Of a stretch of DNA of 64,000 nucleotides, positions 28,698-38,125 are shown one piece after another. Below the pieces are notes generated by a model that ran no database searches, had not been told where the DNA came from, and saw only the letters and a program-made list of their open reading frames with translations. The stretch lies in assembly GCF_002930615.1 (NCBI RefSeq), contig NZ_PSNX01000015.1:124001-188000 (forward strand). Direction: 5' to 3'. Numbering within the stretch: position 1 is the stretch's first letter; each line of letters opens with the position of its first letter. The translations under genes were made by a program, and so were the position numbers. This stretch comes from Caldimonas caldifontis (GTDB lineage: Bacteria; Pseudomonadota; Gammaproteobacteria; Burkholderiales; Burkholderiaceae_C).

Positions 28698-29069
28698 ATG
28701 AGCATCTTCATCATCAACTGGATCTTCCTGCTGGCGCTGATCCCGGTGGCCTTCTTCTGGCTGCGGCGCGCCTGGCGCATCGGGGTGCGCCGGGATTTTT
28801 CGGAAGTCGCCCTCAAGAAGGGTCTGCCGCCGCCCGACGCCGAACGCTATGCGCCCTACGAAATGATCATCAACCTGCTGGGCGGGGGGGTGCTGGTGGC
28901 CGTGCTGGTGGCCGTGCTCGGCTTTCAGGCCCTGGCCCACGAGGACTGGATCGCCATCGCCGGCTCGACCCTGTGGATCAAGCTGTTTGCCTCGTTTGCC
29001 CTGAGCCGCCAGGCCCATGGCCTGGGCCCGGCCCGCAAGCCCAAGACCAAGCCCGGCGGAACCCCGTAA
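28698..29069 (+). CDS. Hypothetical membrane protein (123 aa)
   Basis: Three hydrophobic stretches are visible (about residues 3-22, 58-80 and 85-102), separated by a basic, soluble segment ('RRAWRIGVRRDFSEVALKKG'). The C-terminus is lysine/proline-rich. No family is recognised. It starts 30 bases after the terminator and precedes the small membrane protein and symporter-type kinase on the same strand. Confidence 0.65.
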   Translation: MSIFIINWIFLLALIPVAFFWLRRAWRIGVRRDFSEVALKKGLPPPDAERYAPYEMIINLLGGGVLVAVLVAVLGFQALAHEDWIAIAGSTLWIKLFASFALSRQAHGLGPARKPKTKPGGTP

Positions 29070-29147
29070 GGCGCGGGTCAGAGGACGGGGCACAATAGTC
29101 CCGAAAGGCCTGCACCCAGTAGCGGCCCACCGCCCGAGGAGACACCG

Positions 29148-29345
29148 ATGTTCAAGAGCCTGGGGGCGCAACGGCTGGTGTTCCTGTTCTTCGCCGGCTG
29201 GCTGTCGCTGAACTTTCCCCTGATGGCGCTGTGGGACCGCGAGGCCACGGTGCTGGGTGTGCCGCTGTTCCCGGTGGCCCTGTTCCTGGTGTGGGCCGTG
29301 CTCATCGCGGCCACGGCCTGGCTGGTCGAGCGCATGGACGACTGA
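29148..29345 (+). CDS. Small two-helix membrane protein (65 aa), DUF3311-like in pattern
   Basis: GAGGAGACACCG precedes the ATG. Two hydrophobic helices are joined by a short loop with conserved-looking 'FPLMALWDREATVLGVPLFP'. The size and pattern resemble DUF3311 proteins, which accompany sodium:solute symporters. Here it precedes a histidine kinase with a symporter-type N-terminus and may be its partner subunit. The kinase starts 4 bases after its stop. Confidence 0.65.
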   Translation: MFKSLGAQRLVFLFFAGWLSLNFPLMALWDREATVLGVPLFPVALFLVWAVLIAATAWLVERMDD

Positions 29346-29349
29346 CGCC

Positions 29350-32175
29350 GTGCTCAGCGCCCCGCTGGTCATCGTTGCAGCCTTTGCCTACCTGCTGCTG
29401 CTGTTTGCGGTGGCCTATCACGGCGACCGCCGGGCTGCGGAGGGCCGCTCCATCATCGGCAATGCCTGGATCTACACCCTGTCGCTGGCGGTGTACTGCA
29501 CGGCCTGGACGTATTTCGGCAGTGTGGGCCGCGCCGCCGGCTCGGGGGTGTGGTTCCTGCCCATCTACCTCGGGCCCACGCTGGCCATGGTGCTGGCCTG
29601 GATGGTGGTGCGCAAGATGATCCGCATCGCCAAGACCTACCGCATCACCTCCATCGCCGACTTCATCGCCAGCCGCTACGGCAAGAGCCCCACACTGGCC
29701 GGCATGGTGACGCTGATCACCGTGGTGGGCATCGTCCCCTACATCGCCTTGCAGCTCAAGGCCATCTCGGTGGGCTACGGGCTGCTGACCCAGCCGCTGG
29801 TCTCGCCGCTGGGGCCCCCTTCGGTGGCCGGCCAACCCTGGTGGCGGGACACAGCCCTCTATGTGGCCCTCGTGCTGGCGGGTTTCACCATCGTCTTCGG
29901 CGCACGCCACCTTGACAGCACCGAGCGCCACGAAGGCATGGTGGCAGCCATCGCCTTCGAGTCGGTGGTCAAGCTGCTGGCCTTCCTGGCCGTGGGGGCC
30001 TTTGTCACCTGGGGCCTGTACGACGGCCTGGGCGACCTCTTCGGCCGGGCACTCGCCGACCCCGAACTCGCGCCGCTGCTCAGTCCTTCGCAAGGCGCCG
30101 CTCAGGGCACGGGGTTTGCCTACGGGTCGTGGTTCGCCCTCACGCTGCTGTCCATGCTGTCGGTCATCTTCCTGCCGCGCCAGTTCCAGGTGATGGTGGT
30201 CGAGAACGTGGATGAAAACCACCTCAAGCGCGCGGCCTGGGCCTTTCCGGCCTACATGCTGCTCATCAACCTTTTCGTGCTGCCCATCGCCCTGGGCGGG
30301 CTCATGCTCTTCGAGCGCGGCAGCATGAACCCCGAGGGCTTCCTGATCTCGCTGCCGCTCACCCAGGGCCAGCAGGCCCTGGCCCTGCTGGCCTTCATCG
30401 GGGGCCTGTCGGCGGCCACGGGCATGGTCATCGTGGAGGCGATCGCCGTGTCCACCATGGTGTGCAACGACCTCATCATGCCCTGGCTGCTGCGTCTGCG
30501 CCGGTTCCGGGCGCGCTCGGGCGGCGACCTCACGGGCGTGCTGCTGGGCATCCGGCGCTCGGCCATCGTGGCCATCCTGCTGCTGGGCTATCTCTATTTC
30601 CACCTCGCGGGCGAAGCCTACGCCCTGGTGAGCATCGGGCTGATCAGCTTTGCCGCCGTGGCACAGTTCGCCCCGGCCATGCTGGGGGGCATGTACTGGA
30701 AGGGCGGCACCCGGGAAGGGGCGATGGCGGGCCTGGCGCTGGGCTTTTCGTTGTGGGTGTACACCCTGCTGCTGCCTTCTTTCGTCAAATCGGGCTGGCT
30801 GGACACCTCGCTGCTCGAACGCGGGCCCTTCGGCTGGGAACTGCTCAAGCCCGAGGCCCTGCTCGGGGTGAGCGGGCTGGACTACCTCACCCATTCGCTG
30901 TTCTGGAGCCTGCTGGCCAATGTCGGGGCCTATGTGGCGGTTTCCCTGTGGCGACGCCCCTCTGCCCATGAAACCAGCCAGGCCCTGCTCTTTGTGGAGG
31001 TCTTCGACCGCACCCAGGCCACGCGGCCGGTGTTCTGGCGCGGCCGCGCCCAGGTGGCCGACCTGCTGCCCCTCGTGGCCCGTTTCCTCGGCCCGGCCCA
31101 TGCCCGGCGCCTGTTCGAAGACTACGCGCGCCAGATGGGGGTGACACGGATCGAAGACCTGCCCGCCGATGCCCGCCTCGTGCAGTATGTGGAAACCCAG
31201 CTCGCCGGCGCCATCGGCAGCGCCTCGGCCCGGGTGATGGTGGCTTCGGTGGTGGAAGAAGAAACCCTGGATCTGGACGACGTGATGCGCATGCTGGAGG
31301 AAACCTCGCAGCTGCGGGCGCATTCGCGTGAGCTGGAAGACAAGTCCCGCTCACTGGAGCGGGCCACGGCCGAACTGCGCGAGGCCAACGAACAGCTCAA
31401 GAGCCTGGACCGGCTCAAGGACGACTTCATGTCCTCCGTGACCCATGAACTGCGCACACCGCTCACCTCCATCCGTGCGCTGTCGGAGCTCATGCTGGAC
31501 GACGCCGACATGGACCGCGCCCAGCGCCAGCAGTTCCTGGGCATCATCGTCACCGAGACCGAGCGCCTGACCCGCCTGGTGAACCAGGTGCTCGACATGG
31601 CCAAGATCGAGTCCGGCCATGCGGAATGGCACCCCAGCGACGTCGATCTGAGCGCCCTGCTGGAGCAGGCCGTGCAGACCACGCGCGAGCTGTTCCACGA
31701 GCGCGGTGCCCAGGTGCACCTGGACGTGCCTGCCGGCCTGCCGCCGCTGCGCACCGACCGTGACCGGCTTACCCAGGTGATGCTGAACCTCCTCACCAAT
31801 GCTGCGAAGTTCGTGCCCCAGGGCCAGGGACGCGTCGATGTGCGCGTGCGGCCCGATGCGCGGGGTGTGGAGGTGGAGGTGCAAGACAACGGCCCCGGGG
31901 TGCCCGAAGACCTGCGCGCCACGGTGTTCGAGAAGTTCCGCCAGGGCGGCGACGAGAGCATCCGCCGCCAGGGCACCGGCCTGGGCTTGCCCATCAGCCG
32001 CCAGATCGTGGAGCATTTCGGCGGCCGCATGTGGCTGCGCGAAGACCTCGACGCAGGGGCCTGCTTCTGCCTGTGGCTGCCCTGGACGCCCCCTGCCGAA
32101 GCGCTTGCACCGATTTCACAAGAACCATCGACCGGAGACAAGCATGCCAGCGAAGATCCTCATCGCGGACGATGA
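29350..32175 (+). CDS. Symporter-type (SSS) sensor histidine kinase, CrbS/CbrA-like
   Basis: The 941-residue protein starts at GTG 29350, just after the preceding stop. Residues 1-470 form a sodium:solute symporter-like domain of about thirteen helices. A linker follows, then a coiled coil (about 655-690) and the kinase core with phospho-acceptor H699 ('SSVTHELRTPLTSI'), N-box ('VMLNLLTNAAKF'), G1 ('DNGPGVP') and G2 ('GTGLGLPI'). Such kinases combine transport-like sensing with phosphotransfer; CrbS controls acetate use in vibrios and CbrA senses histidine in pseudomonads. The 3' end overlaps the receiver gene by 32 bases. Confidence 0.9.
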   Translation: MLSAPLVIVAAFAYLLLLFAVAYHGDRRAAEGRSIIGNAWIYTLSLAVYCTAWTYFGSVGRAAGSGVWFLPIYLGPTLAMVLAWMVVRKMIRIAKTYRITSIADFIASRYGKSPTLAGMVTLITVVGIVPYIALQLKAISVGYGLLTQPLVSPLGPPSVAGQPWWRDTALYVALVLAGFTIVFGARHLDSTERHEGMVAAIAFESVVKLLAFLAVGAFVTWGLYDGLGDLFGRALADPELAPLLSPSQGAAQGTGFAYGSWFALTLLSMLSVIFLPRQFQVMVVENVDENHLKRAAWAFPAYMLLINLFVLPIALGGLMLFERGSMNPEGFLISLPLTQGQQALALLAFIGGLSAATGMVIVEAIAVSTMVCNDLIMPWLLRLRRFRARSGGDLTGVLLGIRRSAIVAILLLGYLYFHLAGEAYALVSIGLISFAAVAQFAPAMLGGMYWKGGTREGAMAGLALGFSLWVYTLLLPSFVKSGWLDTSLLERGPFGWELLKPEALLGVSGLDYLTHSLFWSLLANVGAYVAVSLWRRPSAHETSQALLFVEVFDRTQATRPVFWRGRAQVADLLPLVARFLGPAHARRLFEDYARQMGVTRIEDLPADARLVQYVETQLAGAIGSASARVMVASVVEEETLDLDDVMRMLEETSQLRAHSRELEDKSRSLERATAELREANEQLKSLDRLKDDFMSSVTHELRTPLTSIRALSELMLDDADMDRAQRQQFLGIIVTETERLTRLVNQVLDMAKIESGHAEWHPSDVDLSALLEQAVQTTRELFHERGAQVHLDVPAGLPPLRTDRDRLTQVMLNLLTNAAKFVPQGQGRVDVRVRPDARGVEVEVQDNGPGVPEDLRATVFEKFRQGGDESIRRQGTGLGLPISRQIVEHFGGRMWLREDLDAGACFCLWLPWTPPAEALAPISQEPSTGDKHASEDPHRGR

Positions 32176-32521
32176 GCCCAACATCCTGCTGTCGCTCGAA
32201 TACCTGATGAAACGCGAGGGCTACGAGGTGAGCCTGGCGCGTGACGGCCAGGAAGCCCTGGACGCCATCCGGGCCGCGCCCCCTGCGTTGGTGCTGCTCG
32301 ACGTCATGATGCCGCGCAAGAGCGGCTTCGAGGTGTGCCAGGAGGTGCGGGCCGACGAAGGGCTGCGGGGCGTGCGCATCCTCATGCTCACGGCCAAGGG
32401 GCGCGACACCGATGTCGCCAAGGGCCTGGCCCTCGGCGCTGACGCCTACATGACCAAACCCTTCTCCACCAAGGAGCTCGTCAGCAAGGTGCACGAGATG
32501 CTGGAGGCCCAAGGTTCGTGA
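32144..32521 (+). CDS. Single-domain response regulator (receiver only)
   Basis: The 125-residue CheY-like receiver begins 'MPAKILIADDEPNILL', with phospho-acceptor D53 ('LVLLDVMMPR') and the conserved lysine in 'YMTKPFS'. There is no output domain, so it must act by protein contact or pass phosphate on. CGGAGAC precedes ATG 32144. It overlaps the kinase gene by 32 bases and the next gene by four (GTGA). The partner could be the degenerate-sensor exonuclease encoded next. Confidence 0.88.
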   Translation: MPAKILIADDEPNILLSLEYLMKREGYEVSLARDGQEALDAIRAAPPALVLLDVMMPRKSGFEVCQEVRADEGLRGVRILMLTAKGRDTDVAKGLALGADAYMTKPFSTKELVSKVHEMLEAQGS

Positions 32522-34671
32522 AGTTCGACCGCCGTTTCGTCGTCGCCGTCCTGGCCTTTGCCGTGGCCCTGCTGTCATGGGGTGGCATGAGCCTGGCCCT
32601 GGTCCTGTCCACCGTGGACGATGCACAGCGTGAGCTGCTGCGCACCGTGCTCATCGAGCGGTCGCCGCTGGTGGCAATGGCCTTCCTGGTCACGCTGGGG
32701 GCCGTCGTCCTGATGCTGCGCCCCGTGTACCGGCGCTGGATCACCGCCGCCGGCCGGTTGGCTGAGGACACCCAGACCCTGATCGGCACCGGGGTGATGC
32801 GCGAGATCACTCCGCGCGGCAGCGCAGAGCTGCGCGCGCTCACCACCGTCATCAACGAACTGGTGCGCCAGCGCGCCCGCCTGCGGGAGGACATGGCCCA
32901 GCAGGTGCGCCAGGCCAGCGAACGCATCGAGCAGGAGCGCTCGCGCCTGGCGGCCCTGATGGCCGAACTCACCCAGGCCGTGGTGGTGTGCAACCTCGAT
33001 GGCCGGGTGCTGCTCTACAACGCCCGCGCGCGCAGCCAGTTCCGCGCGCTCTCCTCCAACCCCACCCTGGCCGACGGTGCCGAACTCATCGGCCTGGGCC
33101 GCTCCATCTACACCGTCATCGACCGGCGGCTGGTGGCCCACGCCCTGGACACCGTGCGCCGTCACATGGCGCGCAACCATCCGCAACCGTCCTCCCAGTT
33201 CGTCACTGCCACACCCACCGGACAGTTGCTGCGGGTGCAGATGACCCCCGTGCGCGACAGCTCGGAGACCGGGCTGGGCGGCTTCCTGCTGATGCTGGAG
33301 AACATCACCGAAGACTTCGAGGCCGAGAGCGAGCGCGACCGCCTGCTGCACGACCTCACCGAAGGCAGCCGGGCGTCGCTGGCCAGCCTGCGGGCAGCCG
33401 TGGAAGTGCTCGAGGATCCGGCCCTGGACAACGCCCTGCGTGAACGCTTCCAGCGCGTCATCCGCGACGAGACCGAGGGCATGACGCGCCGCCTGGCGCT
33501 GCTGGCCAGCCGCACCACCGAGTCGCGCAAGACCCGCTGGCCGCTGGAAGAAATGCTGGGGGCCGATTTCGTCGCCGTGGCCCAGCAGCGCATCGAGTCG
33601 GCGCACTCGGTGCGTGTGAGCCCGTCCGAAGTGGACGGGGCCGTGTGGCTGCGGGTGGACAGCTTCTCGCTGCTGCAGGCCGTGAGCTACCTGGCCGGCC
33701 GGCTGGTGGATGAATACCAGGTGCGCTATGTGCAGCTGCGCCTGGCCCCGGCAGGCGCGCACGCCCACCTGGACCTCATCTGGCCCGGCCAGGCCATGAG
33801 CACCGAAACCGTGATGGGCTGGGAACTCGACCCCATGCGCAGTGGCACCGACGCCTCACCGCTGACCCTGCGCGAGGTGCTGGACCGCCACGACGCCGAG
33901 TTCTGGTTCGAGCGCGACCGCGCGCGCAACCAGATCTTCTTCCGCTTCCTGCTGCCCCAGGCCCTGCCCCCCGAGGATCAGCCGGCGCCCCCCCTGGCAC
34001 TCACAGAGAGCCGGCCCGAGTACTACGACTTCGACCTCTTCCAGAGCAGCGAATCCACCGAAGAACTGGCCGATCGCAGGCTCGTGGACCTCGTCTACAC
34101 CGTCTTCGACACCGAGACCACCGGCCTGGAGCCCTCGGCCGGCGACGAGATCATCCAGATCGGCGCGGCGCGCATCGTCAACGGCAAGCTGCTGCGCCAG
34201 GAGTGCTTCGAACAGCTCGTGGACCCGCAGCGCTCCATTCCGGCCGCCAGCATCCCCATCCACGGCATCACGCCCGAGATGGTGCTGGGCCAGCCCACCA
34301 TCGACACGGTGTTGCCGGCCTTCCACGCCTACGCACGCGACACCGTGCTCGTGGCGCACAACGCCGCCTTCGACATGCGCTTCCTGCAGCTCAAGGAAGC
34401 CCGCACCGGGGTGCGTTTCGATCAGCCCGTGCTCGACACCCTGCTGCTGTCGGCCCTGGTGCACCCCCATCAGGAATCCCACAAGCTCGAAGCCATCGCC
34501 GAGCGTCTGGGGGTGACCGTCTTCGGCCGCCACACCGCCCTGGGCGACGCCATCGTCACGGCCGAGATCTTCCTCAAGCTCATCCCCCTGCTGGCCGCCC
34601 AGGGCATCCACACCCTCGGCCAGGCGCGTGAGGCAGCCAAGAAGACGTTCTACGCGCGGATCAGCTATTGA
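32518..34671 (+). CDS. Degenerate sensor kinase fused to a DEDDh 3'-5' exonuclease
   Basis: The 717-residue protein (GTG start overlapping the upstream stop) has two membrane helices near residues 6-30 and 50-68, a HAMP-like linker, a PAS domain (about 148-268), a DHp-like region ('RDRLLHDLTEGSRASLASL') and a kinase-like region without recognisable G boxes. Residues 522-700 are a DnaQ/epsilon-type exonuclease with catalytic D531, E533, D619, H672 and D677, so that part should be active on 3' ends. A membrane-bound, signal-responsive nuclease is implied. Related exonucleases are encoded beside ActP-type symporters and DUF294 proteins in pseudomonads. The substrate is unknown. Confidence 0.87.
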   Translation: MKFDRRFVVAVLAFAVALLSWGGMSLALVLSTVDDAQRELLRTVLIERSPLVAMAFLVTLGAVVLMLRPVYRRWITAAGRLAEDTQTLIGTGVMREITPRGSAELRALTTVINELVRQRARLREDMAQQVRQASERIEQERSRLAALMAELTQAVVVCNLDGRVLLYNARARSQFRALSSNPTLADGAELIGLGRSIYTVIDRRLVAHALDTVRRHMARNHPQPSSQFVTATPTGQLLRVQMTPVRDSSETGLGGFLLMLENITEDFEAESERDRLLHDLTEGSRASLASLRAAVEVLEDPALDNALRERFQRVIRDETEGMTRRLALLASRTTESRKTRWPLEEMLGADFVAVAQQRIESAHSVRVSPSEVDGAVWLRVDSFSLLQAVSYLAGRLVDEYQVRYVQLRLAPAGAHAHLDLIWPGQAMSTETVMGWELDPMRSGTDASPLTLREVLDRHDAEFWFERDRARNQIFFRFLLPQALPPEDQPAPPLALTESRPEYYDFDLFQSSESTEELADRRLVDLVYTVFDTETTGLEPSAGDEIIQIGAARIVNGKLLRQECFEQLVDPQRSIPAASIPIHGITPEMVLGQPTIDTVLPAFHAYARDTVLVAHNAAFDMRFLQLKEARTGVRFDQPVLDTLLLSALVHPHQESHKLEAIAERLGVTVFGRHTALGDAIVTAEIFLKLIPLLAAQGIHTLGQAREAAKKTFYARISY

Positions 34672-34763
34672 ATGTGAGGTTTTCCCTCATTCCCGCCCCC
34701 CAAAGCTTCAGCCTGCCTGAATGCGGACGATAAGCGCACGATGACGCCGGTGTGACACGTCGC

Positions 34764-34785
34764 GATCGTGATGCATCGCACGATC
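34764..34785. repeat. 22-bp inverted repeat upstream of the chemoreceptor pseudogene
   Basis: GATCGTG (34764-34770) and CACGATC (34779-34785) flank an 8-base spacer. The repeat lies 130 bases upstream of the chemoreceptor start. It could be an operator or the remains of a terminator for the exonuclease gene. No T-tract follows. Confidence 0.4.
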
Positions 34786-34839
34786 TTGGCGCGTCAGCGC
34801 CGGGTTCGCGAAGACGCCCCTTGAGAACTGTCCAGAACA

Positions 34840-34847
34840 GCCGATAG
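34840..34847 (+). promoter_or_regulatory. Possible sigma-28 (FliA) -10 element of the chemoreceptor gene
   Basis: GCCGATAG differs by one base from the GCCGATAA -10 element used by the flagellar sigma factor, 67 bases before the ATG. The -35 side (TTGA with a 15-base spacer) is a poor match to TAAA. Weak support only. Confidence 0.3.
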
Positions 34848-34914
34848 CACGATGGTGTTGTCCTCGCCCCCCTGACGGGCAGGCCAGGCTTTCGTTTCCA
34901 AGGAGTGGATCCCC

Positions 34915-36563
34915 ATGAAGAAGCTACAAGGGCTGCGTGTGGGCACGCAGCTGATCGGCGGGTTCGTCATCGTGAGCGTGATCGGCGGCCTGATCGGCGC
35001 CGTCGGCCTGTGGCGGTCGATGCAGATGAACGACTTTGCACAGCAGATGTACAGCCAGCAGGTGGTGGGTCTGAACGCCGCCGCCGAAACCGCGCTGCTG
35101 CTTCAGTCGGTCAACCGCGCCACGTCCAACGCCGTATTCTCGGACACCCTGTCCGACCGCAAGACCCAGATGGACGCCGCCGCCGATCTGATCAAGCAGA
35201 CGCAGGCTTCGCTGGATCGCACCGAAGGCTACTTTTCGACCGAGGTGGGGCGCCAGCAGGTGCAGGAGGCTCGCAAAGGATTGGAAAACGTACGTCTGGC
35301 TGTGACGGAAACCCTCACGCGCCTGGAGAGCGAACCCCCCGGCGAGGCCTGGACGGCCGCCGACATGCTGCGCTCAGAGCTTCGCCCGGCCGTCGATGCG
35401 GCCGAGAAGTTGCTTACAGCCCTGAAGGCTCGCAAGCAGGAGAATGCCGCCGATCTGGCCGAGGCCACCTCGGCCGCTTTCGCCAGCGGGCGCTCCGCCA
35501 TGATTGCCCTGACGCTGGGTGGGGTGGTGGTCGGCCTCGGCCTGGGCGTGTGGCTCACGCGCAGCCTGACGCGTCAGCTCGGGGGTGAGCCGGCCGATGT
35601 GGCCGCCGTGGCCACGGCCATCTCCCACGGTGATCTGACCAGCGCGATCGACATCTCGCGTGCCGGGCGTGGCAGCGTCGTGTACGCAATGCACACGATG
35701 CAGGAGTCGCTGCGCAAGGTGGTGGGCACCGTGCGCATGGGCAGTGACCACATCGCCACCGGCTCCACGCAGATCGCCACCGGCAACGCCGACCTGTCTC
35801 AGCGCACCGAGGAACAGGCCAGCAACCTGCAGCAGACCGCGGCGTCGATCGAGCAGCTGGCCAGCACCGTGCAGCACAACGCCGAAACCGCGCGTCAGGC
35901 CGCCCAGTTGGCCGGCGTGGCCAGCGACGTGGCGGCCAAGGGCGGACACGTGGTGGGCGAGGTGGTGCACACCATGGGCGAGATCAACGCCTCGTCCAAG
36001 AAGATCGCCGACATCATCGGCGTCATCGACGGCATCGCCTTCCAGACCAACATCCTCGCCCTGAACAGGGCCGTGGCTTCGCCGTCGTCGCCGGCGAGGT
36101 GCGCAACCTCGCCCAGCGCTCGGCCCAGGCCGCCAAGGAGATCAAGAGCCTGATCCAGGCGAGCGTGGAAAAGGTGGAAGCGGGCAGCGGCCTGGTGGAC
36201 CAGGCGGGCCAGACCATGAGCGACATCGTGGCCCAGGTGAAGCGCGTGACCGACCTGATCCAGGAGATCAGCGCGGCCACCACGGAGCAGACCTCGGGCC
36301 TGGGCCAGATCAACAACGCGGTCAGCCAGCTCGACCAGGTGACGCAGCAGAACGCCGCCCTGGTGGAAGAATCGGCCGCGGCCGCCGACAGCCTGGCCCA
36401 GCAGGCCCAGCGCCTGGTGGAAGCCGTGGCCCAGTTCAAGCTGAGCGAACACGAGGCGGCCCAGGCCATCGCCCGGGCCCAGGCGTCCAGCCTGGAGGCG
36501 ACCGCGTCCTCGCCTTCCTCGTCTGCCGCCGAAGGCGACGAGGCCGGCTGGCGAGCGCACTGA
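34915..36563 (+). pseudogene. Methyl-accepting chemotaxis protein disrupted by a deletion at the signalling tip
   Basis: The first part (34915-36066) encodes an N-terminal helix, a periplasmic four-helix ligand domain, a second membrane helix, HAMP and the start of the signalling domain up to '[13 protein letters not shown]'. The family continues with a conserved hairpin ([21 protein letters not shown]), but here 'LN' is followed directly by the codons for QGRGF in another frame. The remaining signalling helix ('[20 protein letters not shown]') runs to 36563. About 31 bases are missing at 36065/36066. The product would end early at 36153 without a functional tip. AAGGAG precedes the ATG. Confidence 0.85.
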
Positions 36564-36582
36564 TGCACCGCTGAGCCGGGTG

Positions 36583-38082
36583 CTAGAACCGCCCGGCCTG
36601 GAAGCGCTGCTCCAGCACGCTCTGCAGGGTGTGAACGACCCCGAAGGCGTCCTTGAGCTGACTGCGTTCGAAGTTGGACAGGCTGTCGACCACGAGGAAG
36701 TTGTCGGGAGGCTGTCCTTGCGTCATCTGGCGGGCCTGGTGGCGGATGCGCAGCACGGCCAGGAACTCCAGCGTCTGGCGCAGGTCGCGCACGCCGTCGG
36801 CGCTGATCTCGCCGCTGTCGGCGGCGCGCTGCAGGCGGTCCTGGGTGTTCACCTCTTCCAGCGCACCGGCCAGCGCGTAGATGCGGGCCAGATCCACGAT
36901 GGGCACGATGCCGGTGTGCTTGAGGTCGATGGCGCCCCGGTGCTCGCCACTGCGAATGGGTGAGATGCCGCCGAACAGCCCGCGCGGCGGCCGGTGCGCC
37001 AGGGCGTTGCCCACCATGTAGGCCAGGAAGATGCCGTTGCCGCGCGTGCGCTCGAGCATGTCGCGGCGCAGGCTGTTCAGCAGCGCGGCCTGCCCATGCA
37101 CCAGGCGCAGGTCGAAGAACACGCAGGTGAGCATCAGCGCCTTGGGCTCGGGCTCGTCGATCCACTGGTGGAAGTACTGGCGCCAGCGGCTCCAGGGTTG
37201 GCGCCAGGCCGGCGTCATGGCCATCATCTCGCCCGGGCAGTGCACATAGCCGCAGGCGTTCAGCCCATCACACACGAATCGCGCCAAGGCCTCGAAGTAG
37301 GCGCCGTGGCGGGCCTCGTCGTAGGTGTCGTCGAGCACCAGGCAGTTGTCCTGGTCGGTCTTGGCGGTCTGCTCGCAGCGGGCCTGGGAGCCGGCGGCCA
37401 CCCAGGCGTAGTCCACCGGCGGCGGCCCCAGGCGTGCCTCGGCCAGCTGGATGAGCCGGGTGGTGAAGGCATCGGTGACCGCGGTGATCAGGTGCCCGGT
37501 CGCATGGGCCGAAGCATCGGCCGCCGCCAGGTGGCGCTGCAGTTCGGGCAGGCGCCGGCTCACACGCACCAGGCCCTCGAGGTCGGGCTGCTTGCAGACC
37601 TCTCCCACCAGATAGACCGCCGAGGTGCCGTGGCGCTCGGTGAGGTCGCGCGCCGTGACGAGCCCCGTGACGCGTTCGCCGTCGGTCAGGGGCAGATGGT
37701 GCACGTTGTGACGCGCCATGAGCATCAGTGCCTCGATGGCCGGCCTGCGCTCGTCCAGGGTGAGCGGTGCGAGCGTGGCGATGTCCATCACGGGGCGCGA
37801 GGTGTCCAGCCCGGCAGCCACCACCCGGTTGCGCAGGTCGCGGTCGGTGACCAGGCCAAACAGGCGGCCTTGCTCCACCACCAGCACGGAAGACACCTGG
37901 CGCTCCTGCATCAGCTGGGCCGCCTCGCGTACGCTGGCCGAAGGGGATACCGCCACGGGATCGCGCCAGCGCAAGGCCGAGAGCGGCTCGCTCAGCAGGT
38001 GGAGGTGCTGTTCCTGGCCGCCAGGTGCGGCGGACACCAGCTCGTCGAGGTCGGTCGATGGCGCTTGCATGGGCTCCATCAT
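36583..38082 (-). CDS. CBS-pair and DUF294 nucleotidyltransferase-like protein
   Basis: The protein has two CBS domains (about residues 30-145), a GlnD-like nucleotidyltransferase domain with 'GSQARCEQTAKTDQDN' (G231, S232) and a C-terminal helical DUF294_C region. CBS pairs bind adenine nucleotides and often report energy state. Family members sit beside ActP-like symporters and DnaQ-like exonucleases, both of which occur here. Starts at 38082, 38079 and 38070 are all possible; GGAG lies three bases before 38070. It follows narL by about 43 bases on the same strand, so it is probably in the narXL transcript. Its substrate is unknown. Confidence 0.85.
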   Translation of the reverse strand: MMEPMQAPSTDLDELVSAAPGGQEQHLHLLSEPLSALRWRDPVAVSPSASVREAAQLMQERQVSSVLVVEQGRLFGLVTDRDLRNRVVAAGLDTSRPVMDIATLAPLTLDERRPAIEALMLMARHNVHHLPLTDGERVTGLVTARDLTERHGTSAVYLVGEVCKQPDLEGLVRVSRRLPELQRHLAAADASAHATGHLITAVTDAFTTRLIQLAEARLGPPPVDYAWVAAGSQARCEQTAKTDQDNCLVLDDTYDEARHGAYFEALARFVCDGLNACGYVHCPGEMMAMTPAWRQPWSRWRQYFHQWIDEPEPKALMLTCVFFDLRLVHGQAALLNSLRRDMLERTRGNGIFLAYMVGNALAHRPPRGLFGGISPIRSGEHRGAIDLKHTGIVPIVDLARIYALAGALEEVNTQDRLQRAADSGEISADGVRDLRQTLEFLAVLRIRHQARQMTQGQPPDNFLVVDSLSNFERSQLKDAFGVVHTLQSVLEQRFQAGRF

Positions 38083-38125
38083 CGCCGCTGCGCAGCGTTT
38101 CGGCCAGTGCCCGGGGTGACCCAAA

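Noticed and set aside
32518-34100. Active histidine kinase in the sensor-exonuclease fusion
   Set aside because: The DHp-like region has no clear HELRTPL-type H-box and the following region lacks recognisable N, G1 and G2 boxes.
34680-34800. CAAAGCTT ... GACGATAA as a sigma-28 promoter
   Set aside because: The individual elements resemble the consensus, but the spacer is about six bases too long.
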